In this document: positions 21,750 to 34,300 of the stretch, in pieces | Numbering within the stretch: position 1 is the first letter of the stretch | How the letters are laid out: every line of letters starts with the position of its first letter | NCBI RefSeq assembly: GCF_020360975.1 | Contig: NW_025408682.1 | Location: 62,001 to 126,000 of the forward strand | DNA from: Hirsutella rhossiliensis | Lineage: Eukaryota; Ascomycota; Sordariomycetes; Hypocreales; Ophiocordycipitaceae | Direction of reading: 5' to 3' | DNA: 64,000 nucleotides | Notes under the pieces: generated by a model | What the model was told of the DNA's origin: nothing | What the model saw: the letters and a program-made list of their open reading frames with translations, nothing else | Database searches by the model: none | Program-made: the position numbers and the translations under genes

Positions 21750-24700
21750 AGGTTCTCGCTATATTAAGGGAGCTATTTACGAGACTAGCTTTAACCCCTA
21801 CGACCTCTATAACGCTAGTTATAGCGGCGATAATACTAATATAAAAGCCGCTCCTTTAGCCGACTTAAGATAGTAAGCTAAAGTCCTTTTACTTCTTCCT
21901 TAGCTAGCTATAGACGAAGTTTATAACCGACGAGAAATAAGGCCTAAATAGCTATCGCGATATAGCGTAGTATTTACTCCTTTATATACTACTAGAGCCC
22001 TAGATATAGCGGATCTTTAGATTCTAAGATAAGGGCAGCCCTAGGGGTAAACGCGACCTATAAGACTTCTTTTAATACCTTATATATATATTCGGCAATA
22101 TATAGGAGCGGGAGAAGGTATAAGATAAGCTATAGACCCTTAAGTAAAGAGATAGATAAACCTTTAGCGAATTCCTTCTTAATTTTAAAGAGACGCTCTT
22201 ATAAGTAGTAGGGACTATAGTATAGGAAGATAGCGCGAAGCTTATATAGCTATAGAATTTAATTACGCTAGCCTTATAAGAGCTACTTATCCTTATAATT
22301 ATACCTACTAACTATAGTAAGTATATAAGCTAGTTAATAAAAGTAGCTTAGGGCTATAAATAGATACTATATTTCTAGAAGCTCTATAAGTATACGCTAT
22401 ATAATAGCGATAGGATTACCGCCCCTTTATAAGATAAATAACTAGCTATCGATATAGATAGGGATACCTTAATATTAGCTACTTATATAAACCGGGCTAA
22501 ACGTAGTAAGAAGACGCTATTAACTACCCCCTATACCGCCTTATACTTTAAGTAGTAAGCGAAGTAAGTAATAAGCAAGGAAATTAAAAAAAGGAAGGCT
22601 AATAGCCGCTACCTATATTATAGAGTATCTATATACTTTATATTAAAATGCCCCTTCCTTTTAGCTAAGCGGCCTATAGCGGTTTAAGTAGCGAAGATAA
22701 AACCGCTCCTTGCTTTAGATAATAAAGAGGACTCCGCCCCCCTAGGCCTAGAGAAAAAATAGTAGCTCTAGAGTAAAGATAGGCTTTAGAGCCTTAATTA
22801 CTAATACTAGTAAGGGAGAAGGAGGAATTATCCGCCTATATAGAAAAGGAGCTTACTTTAATATAAGTTATAATTAATAACTCCTTACTTATTACCGCCC
22901 TTATAAATAAGGGCTATTAGTACTACGCTATAGTTAACGAGGCGCTTATATAAGAGATATAAGTACTAGTAGAAAAGATCGCCTTAAGGTAAGTAAAAGG
23001 CGCTTTAAGCGCGATAAAGGACGGTAATTAAAGGTATTATATAGCTAGCTATAAAGGTCGACGGTTACTATAAGCTTATCATAGCCTATATAATCCCTTA
23101 ACTAAAGTTTCCCTTAATCCTTAGGAAACCCTAGTTATTATATATAGAGTTATACTTAGTTTTATACTAAAGAAGCTATAGTTTAGGCCTACGTAATAGT
23201 AGGTCCGCTATAATAATAGTTCTATAAGCATAGGACTAGGTATATAAGCTTTATAATTAATATAAGAAGTCCTTACTTTTATCTTTATAAGAACTATATA
23301 ATAAGTAGAGTAAGGGTAAGGCTAGGTAGCGGCTAATATAGCGGTTTATATAGTTAGCTTAGTAGATATCGATAAGGCCCTTTAAATAAAGAAGCTAAAG
23401 TTACCTTTTAAGCTATAGTAGTAGATATTAAAGCGCTTTTATAACCTCCTACTACTATTTAAGTCCTAGGAAGCGGATAAGCTTAACCTATATAAGCTAG
23501 GGGTAAACTATAGGATCGTACTCTATACTAATAAGAAAGGGTAGGAACTACCTATACCGTTTAAACCGCTATATAGTATATTATATATAGAGCTATTAGT
23601 ACTAAAGAAGACGCTAAGGGACCTCTTAAATAAGGGTTTTATTTAAGTAAGTAGCTTTAAAGTAAGAGCGTTAGTCTTATTTATACGTAAACTAAGGGGT
23701 AGGATATAGTTTTATTACGACTATAGGGCTCTAAACGTAATTATAAGGCTAGACCGCTACCCTTTACCCTTAATCTTAAATATACTCTATAACCTTTTAA
23801 AGGTAAAGTAGTTTATAAAGCTAGATATAAAATAAGCGTTTTATAAGGTATAGATCTTAAAAGGTAATAAGTAAAAGACAGCGTTCTATATACGCTATAG
23901 CTTATTTAAGTAGCTTATAACGCCCTTTAGCCTCTTAGGAGCGCCCGCTACCTTTTAGCGTTATATTAATAATATACTTTAAGAGTTCCTTAATAAGTTC
24001 GCCTTTATATATATAAATAATATCCTTATTTATATAAGCGGCTCTTATAAGGACTATATATAGAAAGTATAAAGGGTCTTAGAGCGCCTTTAACTTTATA
24101 AGCTCTACCTTAACCTAAATAAGTACGAATTTAAGGTTAAGAGGGTTAAGTACCTAGGCTTTATTATCTATATAGGCGTAGGTATATAGGTAGATCCTAT
24201 AAAGATCTAAGCGATCTAAGACTAAGCGGCCCTAACTATATAAATAAGCGTATAAAGCTTCCTTAAGTTCGCGAACTATTATAGGATATTTATTAAGGGC
24301 TTCTCCTATATTATAAGTCCCTTAACTAAGATTACTAGGAAATAGACCGCCTTTTATTAAGGGCCTATATAAGAAGGAGCGTTCTATATACTTTAGGACC
24401 TATTTTTATAGGCCTTAGTACTACTTTAGTAAGACTTTAACTAGTTTATATTAATTAAAGTAAACTATAATAGCTAGGCACTTAAAGGAACGCTCTCTTA
24501 AGAGGTAGATAGGCGGAAGTAACTAATAGCGTTTTACTTCTATAAGCTAACCTTAGTAAAGCGGAATTATACTATTTACGATAAAGAGATACTAGTAATT
24601 ATTAGCTACCTTAAGTAATAGTAAGCGGAGCTCTAAAGCTATAAGAGCTTTAAGGTTCTTATAGACTATAGGAACCTTAAGTACTTTATAACCTACTAGC

Positions 24701-26620
24701 ACCTCTTAAAGTAGTAAGCCTACTAGGCGGTATATCTCTTACGCTTTAACTTCTCGATTAAGTACTAGCTAAGGTAGGACTTTATAGTCTTAGATATACT
24801 TTCTTAGAGGGATTAAGACTAGCCGATAAGAGCGGATATTAAGGCCTAGGATCTATAGCTTATCTTATAAGAAGCGCTATAGGCTTATATAGGAGCTTCC
24901 TTAGTAGAGGAAGGCGTAGCGCTAATAGATAAGCCTTCTTTTATACCTTCGCCTTAGCCTAGCGAGGAGGGATAGACCGGCCTAGGGGTACGTATAGTAT
25001 AGGTATTCTAAGATAAGGTCCTCTAGCGCTTATAAGATAGGATATTATCTTTAACTATACCTATAAGAGTATACGCCGCGCTATTAAGCCCGGCGCTTAA
25101 TACCTCGATCTAAAGCTAAAGCTAAAAGTATAAGTAGCTAACTATTATATCGACCTATAAGGGCATTTACGTTAGCGGGGGAGACTATAAGTGCCGGGCG
25201 CGCTATATACTATAAAAGCTAAGGAGAAAGATAGACCGCTAGAGCTAAATAAATAAAACGAGCTCTAAGGGAAGCTAGTTTAGCTTATCTATAACTTTAG
25301 TATCGTAGGCTACCTAGGTAAGTAAGGTATAGTAGTAGGCCTCGTAAGGGATTTCTACTAACCCCTCCTATAATACTATATTCGCTACTTCCTTTATAAC
25401 TATAATATCTATAGCTATACTAAGATTTAAAGGGCGTAGCTTAAAGGGCTACTTAAGTAGCTTTTAGTACTTAACCGGTTCTATATATATATATAGATAG
25501 ACTTTATAACGGACCTCCTACTTATAAAGGGCGGTAACCGCTATATATAAGTAATTAAGGACCGACTTAGTAAGTCTATAATATTAAAGCTAATACTATC
25601 TATAGATATAGAGTCTTATATAGAGCGCTTCTTATAGTACTAGGCCTACTTATATAGCTAGCTAGCTTTTATTATAAGTAATAAGGGATTAAATTAAACT
25701 AGCTACTTTTAATAGTACTTATACTAACTACTTTAAATTATATAGCTACTTAGTATAGTATATTACTTATAGACTAATAGAGGACCTAAGAAGGTTAACT
25801 AAAAGGTATAGGCTTACTTATAAGCTATTATAGCCTATAACTAAGTAGACTAAGACTAGTAGCTCCTTATAGCTTAACTCACGTTAAATAGTAAACTATA
25901 TACCTCTATTAAGATAGCTCCTTTCTTTATAATATATAGCTTTAAACTACCCTTACTAGTTCCCTTTACTATAAATATAGTAGCGGAGTAATATAGTAAT
26001 TTATTACTAAAGGGCCGCGCTTTTATATTTATATAAAAGCTATAGGAGACTATAGATTAGTACTAATCTACGATAGACGCTATAGTATAAGATTAAGAGC
26101 AGCACGCTAATAAGACTAGGGCCCTAGTAGATAGGTTTATAGTAAGAGATAGGGTATAGCTAGACCTCTATAACTATAGGTCGGTATAGCTAAAGAAAAA
26201 GCTTAACTAACTATATATAAAGTTTATAGTATAAAGGGTTATTAGCCTATAGGTTATAGAGCTTAATAGTCTCTTAATAAGGGTCTATAATAAGATTAAT
26301 ATAGACCTCTTTTATAGAGCCTCTTTTAACCCGCTACTTAAATAAGAAGTAGCGGACGCTTAACCGCTTATAATCGAGGTAAAAAGAAAGGATAAGTTTA
26401 AGGTTAAAGAGATATAAGCTATACGCTAGAAAAAGGTCGGTAAGGGGAAATACTAAGAGGTCCTCGTTAAGTAGCGCGGGTATCTTAACCCTATATAGGA
26501 ACCTATATATAAGTTTATAAGAACTATAGCCCTTAATAAGTTTAAAGCCTTATTTAAAATAGTAAATAAGAATAATAAACTAATAAACTACCGATTATAG
26601 CTTAAGCTAGGACTATAAAG
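21750..26620 (+). pseudogene. Gypsy-1a gag-pol, RIPed
   Basis: Same order as in Gypsy-1b. Gag has a zinc knuckle whose Cys/His codons are now Tyr (around 22610-22660). RT is near 23700-24200 with YDYRALNV and YPLPLIL, followed by the YIDD-box remnant IYINNILIYI. RNase H and integrase follow, then a C-terminal chromodomain near 26380-26530. Interrupted throughout by stops at former Gln/Trp codons, so non-functional. Use 1b for clearer reading. Confidence 0.75.
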
Positions 26621-26952
26621 TAAGTAAAGTAAAGTAGGTAGTTATAATAACGTAAGCTTAATAATATAAGTAGAGATAAAAATAGCGTTTATTTTAAGGT
26701 AAAGCCTTTAAACTACCTAGACCTACTCCTTATCCTTATTATTATCTTTATCCTTATCCTTATTATCCTCCTTTACCTTATTAGTAGCGGCGGCGCTTTC
26801 TAAGGCGCTTAGGCGGCCTTCTAGGCCCGCGAGCTAGTCGGCGGTAGCGGCGGCTTTAGGGGCTCTAAGGGCAAGGGGGGCCTAGCTAGTAGTAGCGGCG
26901 GGGCGGCGGCGGGCACGGCTAAGGGGACCGCCGATAGGGCGATAGAGGTAGT

Positions 26953-27332
26953 TTAACGGGCAAGATCACACCCCTATAGACATCAGCCCGTTAGAGGGAT
27001 GAGACCCTAGCACCCCCCCCCCCCCTCCAACTTTCTTCCAAGTGTACTTAAAGGCGTCACAAAGACCTCGATCATCTAATCAGGCATTATCCTCAATCAC
27101 AGTTAATTTAAATTTTTGTTTTTCCCCTTTAAAGCAGATGCCGCCAGTTGCGCGACTCTAGCAGAAACGAAGAGGCATGGAGTAAAGAAATCTCTAAGAC
27201 TCGCATTTACAACCCAAAGCCCATAGAGCTATATACAGACCAAGTGATCAGATGATTGCGCAGTCAATTGCTCTGCTAATCCTTTGCCACGTGCTGCGCG
27301 TGCTTTGGGTGTATGCCCTCGTCCCTGTCAAA
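26953..27332. mobile_element. RIP-free 380-bp insert in Gypsy-1a
   Basis: Absent from the aligned position in Gypsy-1b (around 57812). Flanked by the direct duplication GTAGT (26948-26952 and 27333-27337). Base composition is normal, with plenty of CA and TG, so it arrived after RIP of the host element, or is single-copy or too short to be RIPed. It starts TTAACGGGC and ends CTGTCAAA. A TAACGGGC/GCCCGTTA inverted pair lies in the first 45 bp, and there is a run of 13 C at 27013-27025. No coding frame of its own; termini are not TG...CA. It could be a small DNA transposon or an atypical solo LTR. I do not recognise the family. Confidence 0.65.
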
Positions 27333-27337
27333 GTAGT

Positions 27338-28130
27338 ATCCCTAGTACTAAGAGAGTTAGTAGCGGAAGTAAAAGAGCTAAAAAAGAGGAACTTACTTAG
27401 GGATAAGGCCCTAGCGCTTAAGGGCGCGGAGATTATAGTAAGCGGCGGCGGCGGCGGTAAGGCGCTTCTTAGTAGCCCCCTATACCTACTTATACGCGCT
27501 AGCCTTCTAAGCTAACGCTATAGTAAGTAGGATAGGAGGCGCTGCCTTATAGGCGCGGCCGGTATATATATATTAATAATAACTACCGCTATAATAGCCC
27601 TTAACTTAGTTAGCGTAAGGGAGCTCCTATAATACGTACTATATATAGGGGGCCGCGTAGGTAGCTCCGGCCTATACTTAGCGTTTATACTTTAAGAAGT
27701 TAGTAGAAAATAGCTACTATACTTACTAGGTAGCGGACTTATAAGGGTAGTAAAGGCAGAGGCGGGGGTAGAAGGGCCGGGCGTTATAGCTAGCGGCGGG
27801 GACGGCGTTATTACTTAAAAGGGCGATATAAAGGCGGCTATCGTAGTAGAGGTAAAGGCGGCGGCGGTAGGCGCGGTCGTAGGGGCGTAAGTAGGAGTAG
27901 CGGTAATAGCAGAGCTATTATCGGCTATACCTAGTACGGCGTTAACGAACGACTCTATATACTCTAAGAAGGAGGAAGTAGGGAAAGGGAAGGTAGATAT
28001 ATCTATCGCGGAAGTTAGTATTATAGATTACGGCCTCTTACTTTATAAGGCGGAGAACTTACTAGTTAAAGTTATTATTATTAGGGCTATTATTACTACT
28101 ACGGCTACTACTATAAGTATATATTAATAA
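27338..28130 (+). pseudogene. Gypsy-1a post-pol ORF remnant
   Basis: Counterpart of the third ORF described for Gypsy-1b. A coiled-coil-like stretch (AEVKELKKRN) is followed by a Gly run. Near 27950-28125 an acidic segment (VDISIAEVSI) is followed by a hydrophobic Ile/Val/Thr-rich end. An open frame at 27252-27515 begins inside the 380-bp insert and is therefore an accidental fusion. One in-frame triplet is missing relative to 1b in the Ile run. Confidence 0.4.
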
Positions 28131-28753
28131 AGCGGCCTATATAGCTAAGAATAAACTAATACCTTAGGTAGAGTAAAACTTACTTATTACTACTACTACT
28201 ATAGTTAAAGAAAGAGGAGAAGAAAAGGAAGGAGGAAAGGGGGGATACCGCCTTATATACCCCTAGGTAAAGGAGGCTACTTAAAGCTAAAGGGATAGGT
28301 AGCCTAAGGCTTATATAGGTCCGGGCCGGCCGCTAGCTACTTAAGGGCGTATATAATAGGTTATGCCCTTATTTAAACGGCTAGCTAGCCGATAAGTATA
28401 GAGCCCGGTTCTAGCTACCTAGGCTAATAAGTATAAGGATAATAGGGCTAGTAAGGCTAGTACGATTAATAGGAAAGGGTAGGGTAGAGCTAGTAGTATA
28501 GGCTTAATAGTATAGAAGCTATTAATTAAGTAACGCTACGCTATACTTAAGGAAGAGTATTATATAAGAGTCTTTAACTATTATAGGTTATAGGCTTAAG
28601 CTACGGCCTAAGCTATATAGTTATATATAGAGGGCTAGATCCTATATATATATATATAAGCTAGCTGCGTATAAAAGAGCCTTATATAGCTTATTAATAT
28701 TATCTTATAAACGGTACCTATATATATATCTTTACTTACTTTATAATAGCTAT

Positions 28754-29700
28754 AACTAGTTTACTATAAAACACTAAGCTAAGGTACTATTTACTAAGTT
28801 AATATATTATAACTAAGGGATTCTTACTTAGATTATCTTTAACTAAGACCCTAAGTTCCTTTTAGCGTTTTAAAAAGGACTATAAATAGTATATAGGTTT
28901 AAGCTATTAATATCTATAGCTTAGTATCCTTAGACTAATAGCTTATTAAAATAATATAACTAAGTAGTTAAAACTATACTTTAGTTCTTTATAACTAACT
29001 TCTTATCTTATTAATAGGTTAATATATTACTATTACTTTAATTTACCTTTAATAACTCTTACTCCTTAGTAATTAGTACCTTTCTAAGTAAGCTACTAAC
29101 TAGGATATAGATAGATAATAGTAGGTAATACCTTAGAGAAGGCCCTTTATAAATAGATAGAGAGATACTTTAAGTCTAAGCTAGGATCTTAATCGCTCTA
29201 GCTTAAGTAGGAATAAAAAAGCGGTATAACGTAAAGTACTAAGTACTAGAGTTTAAGCTTAGAGACTAAGTATAGCTTTAGCTAGGAAAAGGATATAGTA
29301 TAGTTAATAGATAGGTAGTAAAGTTAAAGGAACGCTATATAGGACTATTTAAAGTCCTTAAATAGATCGGCTATCTAGCTTACTACCTTAACCTAGCTAG
29401 ATCCTTAAATATTTATAACGTTATTTCTATTATATAGCTATAGCCGACTAAGTAACTAGACGCTTAACCTAGTTTAGAACCTAATACTAATTACTAAGAA
29501 GTTAAAAGAATCCTTAACTTTAAAACTTATAAATATAGCTAAGAGACCGCTTATATAGAATACCTTATTAACTAAAAAAGCTAGCTAAGTAAGTATAATT
29601 CCTAGGTAGCTACTAAGGATATTATCGCTAAAGACCTTATTAAAGAATTTACTATATAGTAAAGAGTATTATAAAGTTATATTACCTATACTTAAAAGCT
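28754..29700 (+). pseudogene. Gypsy-K integrase and chromodomain, continued
   Basis: The integrase frame left at 21413 continues in phase after the Gypsy-1a duplication. It carries the catalytic-core continuation with a D in NQDPKFLL, then about 35 residues later the KQYNQ-type block. A chromodomain-like segment lies near 29520-29660 (EYLIN-x-KS, then a N-S-x-V motif, where the Trp codons are RIPed to stops). Chromodomains in such elements are known to direct insertion to heterochromatin. Confidence 0.65.
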
Positions 29701-30145
29701 TTATATACGCGCTATATAATAATATAAGCTACTATAGCTAAGAGAGAAATAATAGTATATAGTACGCGCTATTACTATTCGTTTTCTTAAAAGCTTAGGG
29801 ATAGGTTAACTAGCTAATAAGTATTAATAAGCCGCTTATAGTAAACGGTAACCTAATTTTATATTTTAGTACCTATATTTATTTTTATTTTAGGAACCCG
29901 ATTTCCCTATCTTTTTACGCTCCCTTTTTTATACTAAACCGCGCCCTTCTTATACTTATATTTAAGGTTCCTACTATCTAAGGCTATAAGTATTATAGTA
30001 AGGACCTAGTATTTCGCTAGTATTTCTTTAACTAAATCTACCGCTAACCGCCGCGCCTAAGCCTTAAGGGATTCCGCTAAGTAGTCTAATTATATAGGAA
30101 TAAAGTAGAGCTCCTTTATAACCTTAAGTTTAATATAGCTATATT
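29701..30145. other. RIPed AT-rich sequence, unidentified
   Basis: Lies after Gypsy-K pol and before solo LTR-B. It should contain the 3' end or LTR of Gypsy-K, but no matching copy was found upstream, so this is unproven. The final ATATT is the LTR-B target site. Confidence 0.35.
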
Positions 30146-30621
30146 TGTCGCGAAGCGTAGCTTAATGTCGTAGGTCTCGGAGATATCCCTTAGTAAGAGG
30201 GACCTAGGAAGCTAAAAAACAGGTTTTAAAGAAGGAGCTAAAAAGAGGTATAGAGAGGAGGGTAGGGGTAAGAGGGGAAGTAGAAGTAGCGATAGCTTCC
30301 TATAGAGGTAGCGAGAGATAAGACGGATATGCCGGCAACGGCTAGAAAGGAGGAGAAAAACTAGCAAAAAGCTCGGTAGTTAAAAGGACATTAGTAGCTT
30401 CTTTAAGTAGGATCTTCTTTATTAATTAAGATACTAGACGGGTATAAAGAGGGGCGTTAGATAGAGGAAAGAAGGATAATTAAGGTAATATAATAATCAC
30501 TCCCCTACCGTAATTACTGCTCCCGTAAGAATTAAATCTCTCTGCCCTGCCTATCCGACCCCTTACTTCTAATTTTACCTTTATATATTTTTATATACTT
30601 CTCGTATCTCTCTTCGCGAGA
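30146..30621 (+). mobile_element. Solo LTR-B (476 bp)
   Basis: Begins TGTCGCGAAGCG and ends CTCTTCGCGAGA. Target duplication is ATATT (30141-30145) and ATATC (30622-30626), differing at one C/T. Exactly the same length as the LTR-B copy inside the composite (50225-50700), from which it differs mainly by C/T and G/A changes. CTTCGCGA at its end is the inverse of TCGCGAAG at its start. Confidence 0.9.
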
Positions 30622-30626
30622 ATATC

Positions 30627-31341
30627 TACTAAGTAGAAATAAGATAATTATAGTATATATACTAACTACCGCGACCTCTTTATTAAAGAAGGGTATAATC
30701 TTAATATAGGCTTAGTAGAAAATAATATATACTATACTCCTTTATCTCTTCCCCTATTTAAAGCTTATAATCTATATAAATATAACTAGCTATACTTCTT
30801 TATACCTCGTAGTACCGCCGCCTATTATATTACTACTATAACTCTTATAACTACCTAAACTAATAGAAACGTAATATTAACTATCTAACTATAGTAGGTC
30901 GGCGCTTTCTATTACTTTATTCTTAGTACTTTATTATATATTTACTTTAATAACTATGCCTTATCGCTATTAAGCTCTAGTAATTTATCTAGCGACTCGC
31001 TGCCCTTAGTTTTAAGTATTATAGGGAAAACCCTTAGTACCCCTTAAAACGCTTATAAGTAGTTTACCCTATCGTTTAATAAGGACGAGCTTCTTCCTTT
31101 ATTGCTATACGACCTAAATAAGGATATCTTCTTTAATAAAACTAAGATAATAACTAGCGCCCTTAAAACTATATAGATCGCTACTATCTTAGCTAACGTT
31201 ATTAATAAGCTCTTATTTAAATAGGTAGCCTCTATAAACGCTAAGATACTTAAGATCGTTACTACTATTACTAGTATAAAGTGCCTCCCTACTTATTTAA
31301 AGATATTTAAGGCCGCTACTATAAAGGAGCGTAAGGCTACT
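30627..31341 (+). pseudogene. RIPed ORF of unknown function, first part
   Basis: From about 30960 a plus-strand frame is free of stops except former Gln/Trp codons and reads a mixed helical protein. It is cut by Gypsy-D (TSD CTACT at 31337-31341) and continues in phase at 39220. No family recognised. Probably a gag-like or accessory protein of yet another element, given the setting. Confidence 0.35.
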
Positions 31342-34300
31342 TATAATAACCGGTGTTATTCTTAATAAATAAACCTATTAAGGGGTTTATATTAGTAGAT
31401 ATAATAGGGCGTGGTCTAAGCAATAATAAGTATATTATATTAGTAATAAGTTAGAGGTCGTAGACTATAGACTATAACTAGGTAATTAAGTAATTAGAAT
31501 TAGAGATAAGATTATAATAAAGATCGTAATAATTATAATATATTAAAAGCTAGAGAGCTATTTATTTAAAGGAGTAAAAGTAGGTAGCTATATATACCTA
31601 TAAAGACTATCCTTAAATTATAGTCCTAGCCGTAATCCCTTTATAGCTTACTATAGCTTACTTATAAGCTATACTCTTAAGTAGTAATCTATTTATATAA
31701 GGCTTACTTAGCTTATATACGCTCTAGGTAAGCTAAGCTTAAGTAACTTCTTATCCTAACTATTATTCCGAGCCGCCTTATTACGTAAACGTAGCTAGCT
31801 CTCCTACGGCCCGCTAACTATAGTCGTAATATAATATCTCCCTTCCTTTTAGTCTTATCTATAAGACCTACTACTACCTTAGCCGCTATATATAAATATA
31901 CCCTTATTATACGTATATATATTCCCCGTTTCGTCCTTTCTATCCCTTAGGATATACTACTAATAGTATATCTAGTTATATATCGAAGGATCGTTCTTAT
32001 AAGACCCTTAAGCGTATTCGTTTAAGTAAGTCTTTTAATTATCTTAGTTTTAACGTTATACTATATTCTTTTTATTTATCGCGCGGCTTCCGCTATAAAA
32101 TACTAAAGAAATCTTCTAAGTATACCGAATATATACGGCGGGGTCGTTCCTATAATATATCGGGCATAGTAATTAGCTCCTATAAGTAACTTTATTATCC
32201 TACCTATTATTTATAGCTAATATATTTCCTAGTATCCTAAATAAATCTAAAGTCCGATCGATTAGATAAAGAAAAATAAATTACTAAGGAGCGAATATTA
32301 AAAGCTTAAGCTAACCTAAACGAAGCCTTAGCTTATTTAGCGCGGCTTCGCCGTTAAAAGCGCTAGCTAAAGATAAAGGGTACCGAGATAGTCTATTAAG
32401 GCCTTCGTTCCTTATATAACCTTAACAAGGCTAAGCGCTAAGAATCTAAAGTAGTAGTTAATATTTAGTCTATAGGTAGATTTAATATAATTAATTAGAA
32501 TACTATTAGTTCGTTAGGCGATTTTATAATACCTAGGGTAGATTTTACTAGTAAAACTATTAAAGTAAAGAACTATAGTAGGTTAAGTGCTTAAGTAGTT
32601 CCTAGGTATTTTCCTTTAGTCTATATCCCTTCTACTTAATAAGGTATTCTTATTACTAACCTTATTTTCTTATATCTAGTATTTATTTTACTTTATATTC
32701 TTAATCGTTATCGACTTTAATTTTTTCCTATAGTTTAGCGTTTTATAGCGCTAGTTTTAATAATAAGATATAAAATATTAGGTATATCTATATTATTATT
32801 AGTAGCGAAAGTTTATAGTTAACTTTTAAAATAGTTTTCTTAACCTTAAACGGTCTAAGTTTCTTAAAATCTAATTTATTACTTAGTCGTTTTATTTTAA
32901 TATTTCGTTATATAAGGTAGACTATATCTCCCTCTCGAAAGATTAGTCCCTATAATCTTTTCTAATTATAGTAAGTAGATATTTATTCTCTAATAAATTA
33001 AAGTTCTTATTATATTTCTTTATATAATTTTTATAGCTAATCTACTTATAGTATCGCTTATTTTACTTATAGTCCTTATTAAGTAACCTTAAATACTTCT
33101 AGGTTATATCTATAATTAGTATATACTAGTAAGAGCTTAGTTATTTCTATAACTAAGCTATTATAAGCTAGTTATACTATTAGTAGCTATTTAACCTAAT
33201 TATTTTATTTATAGCTAATATAGTATCGTAAATATTATTTAAGTATTTAGTTAAGTCGTTCTATTTATCTATCTATTTATAGGTAATAAGCTATACTAAG
33301 CTTATATTTCGTCCTTAATTATACTATAAGAGCTTACTAAAATTTAGCTATAAACGTGCTTTCTTTATTAAAGATAATCTCGTTTAGTAGTCTATAATTA
33401 CTAATAATTATTTATAGGAATATATATACTAGCTCTTTTATATTACTTACTTCTTTATATAGTAAAAAGTATCTATACTTCGTTAATCTATTAGTAATAA
33501 TAAATATACTATCGTACTTAACGTTAATTATAGGTTCTTTTAATAGTAGTAGCTTTATAATATAGTCGAAAGTTATTAAATCCTATAGTTTCTCTAGTAC
33601 TAGTAGCGGTTATAATTCTCTATATAGTTTATATCGTTTAGCTTTACTTTATATATAAAGTTTATATTCTTTAATAACTTATTATACTACTTCTTTAAGC
33701 TATAGGAAGTTATATTATCGTTTAATCTATTTTATTATTCTTTAGATTCCTTAGTATCTATATATTAGATATTTATATAGGTTTTATATAACTTTATCTC
33801 GTAATTCTAATAGTATCTAGATTTTATTTTTATATATTAGAACTTCTAAATATCCTATATTATATCTATTTAGTGCTTTATATTCTTTTATTTATTTTAG
33901 GATCTTTTAGTAAGTCGAGTTATTAGGTTATACTTTAAATATTATATTTAGCTATCGTTATTAGTAGTTCCTATTTTCGTTAATTTCTAAGAGCTATCCT
34001 TTCGCTATAGGTGCCCTTATATCGTAGTTATTTCGTTAACTAAAGGTATTAGCTCGACTATTCTCTATTCCTTTTTTATAGATTATTTCGTAGTTAAATT
34101 CTAATAAATATTCGGCCTATTAGATTTATCGTCTATTTAACTATTACGTCGTTATAAAATATAAGATATTATTATAATCTATATAGACCTTAACTTTATA
34201 CTTACTTTTAAGAAGGTAGTATTAAAATTCCTTAAAAGCTTAGATAATTACGAGGAATTCTTTATTATAGATAGGGTAATTAAGTTCTATACTATATAGC

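Larger units (their letters stand above)
21414..28748 (+). mobile_element. Gypsy-1a, full length, heavily RIPed
   Basis: Chromodomain Gypsy retrotransposon with 186-bp LTRs (21414-21599 and 28563-28748) and a perfect target duplication GCTAT (21409-21413 and 28749-28753). LTRs run TATAAGAGTC to CTATAATA, consistent with original TG...CA ends after RIP. It aligns with Gypsy-1b at 52250-59227 over the whole length; the 357-bp length difference is mainly the 380-bp insert at 26953. Nearly all CA/TG is lost, more than in 1b. It sits inside the Gypsy-K integrase. Confidence 0.95.

Noticed and set aside
27252..27515. 87-aa ORF as an intact protein
   Set aside because: It starts inside the RIP-free 380-bp insert and continues into Gypsy-1a; the fusion is created by the insertion.
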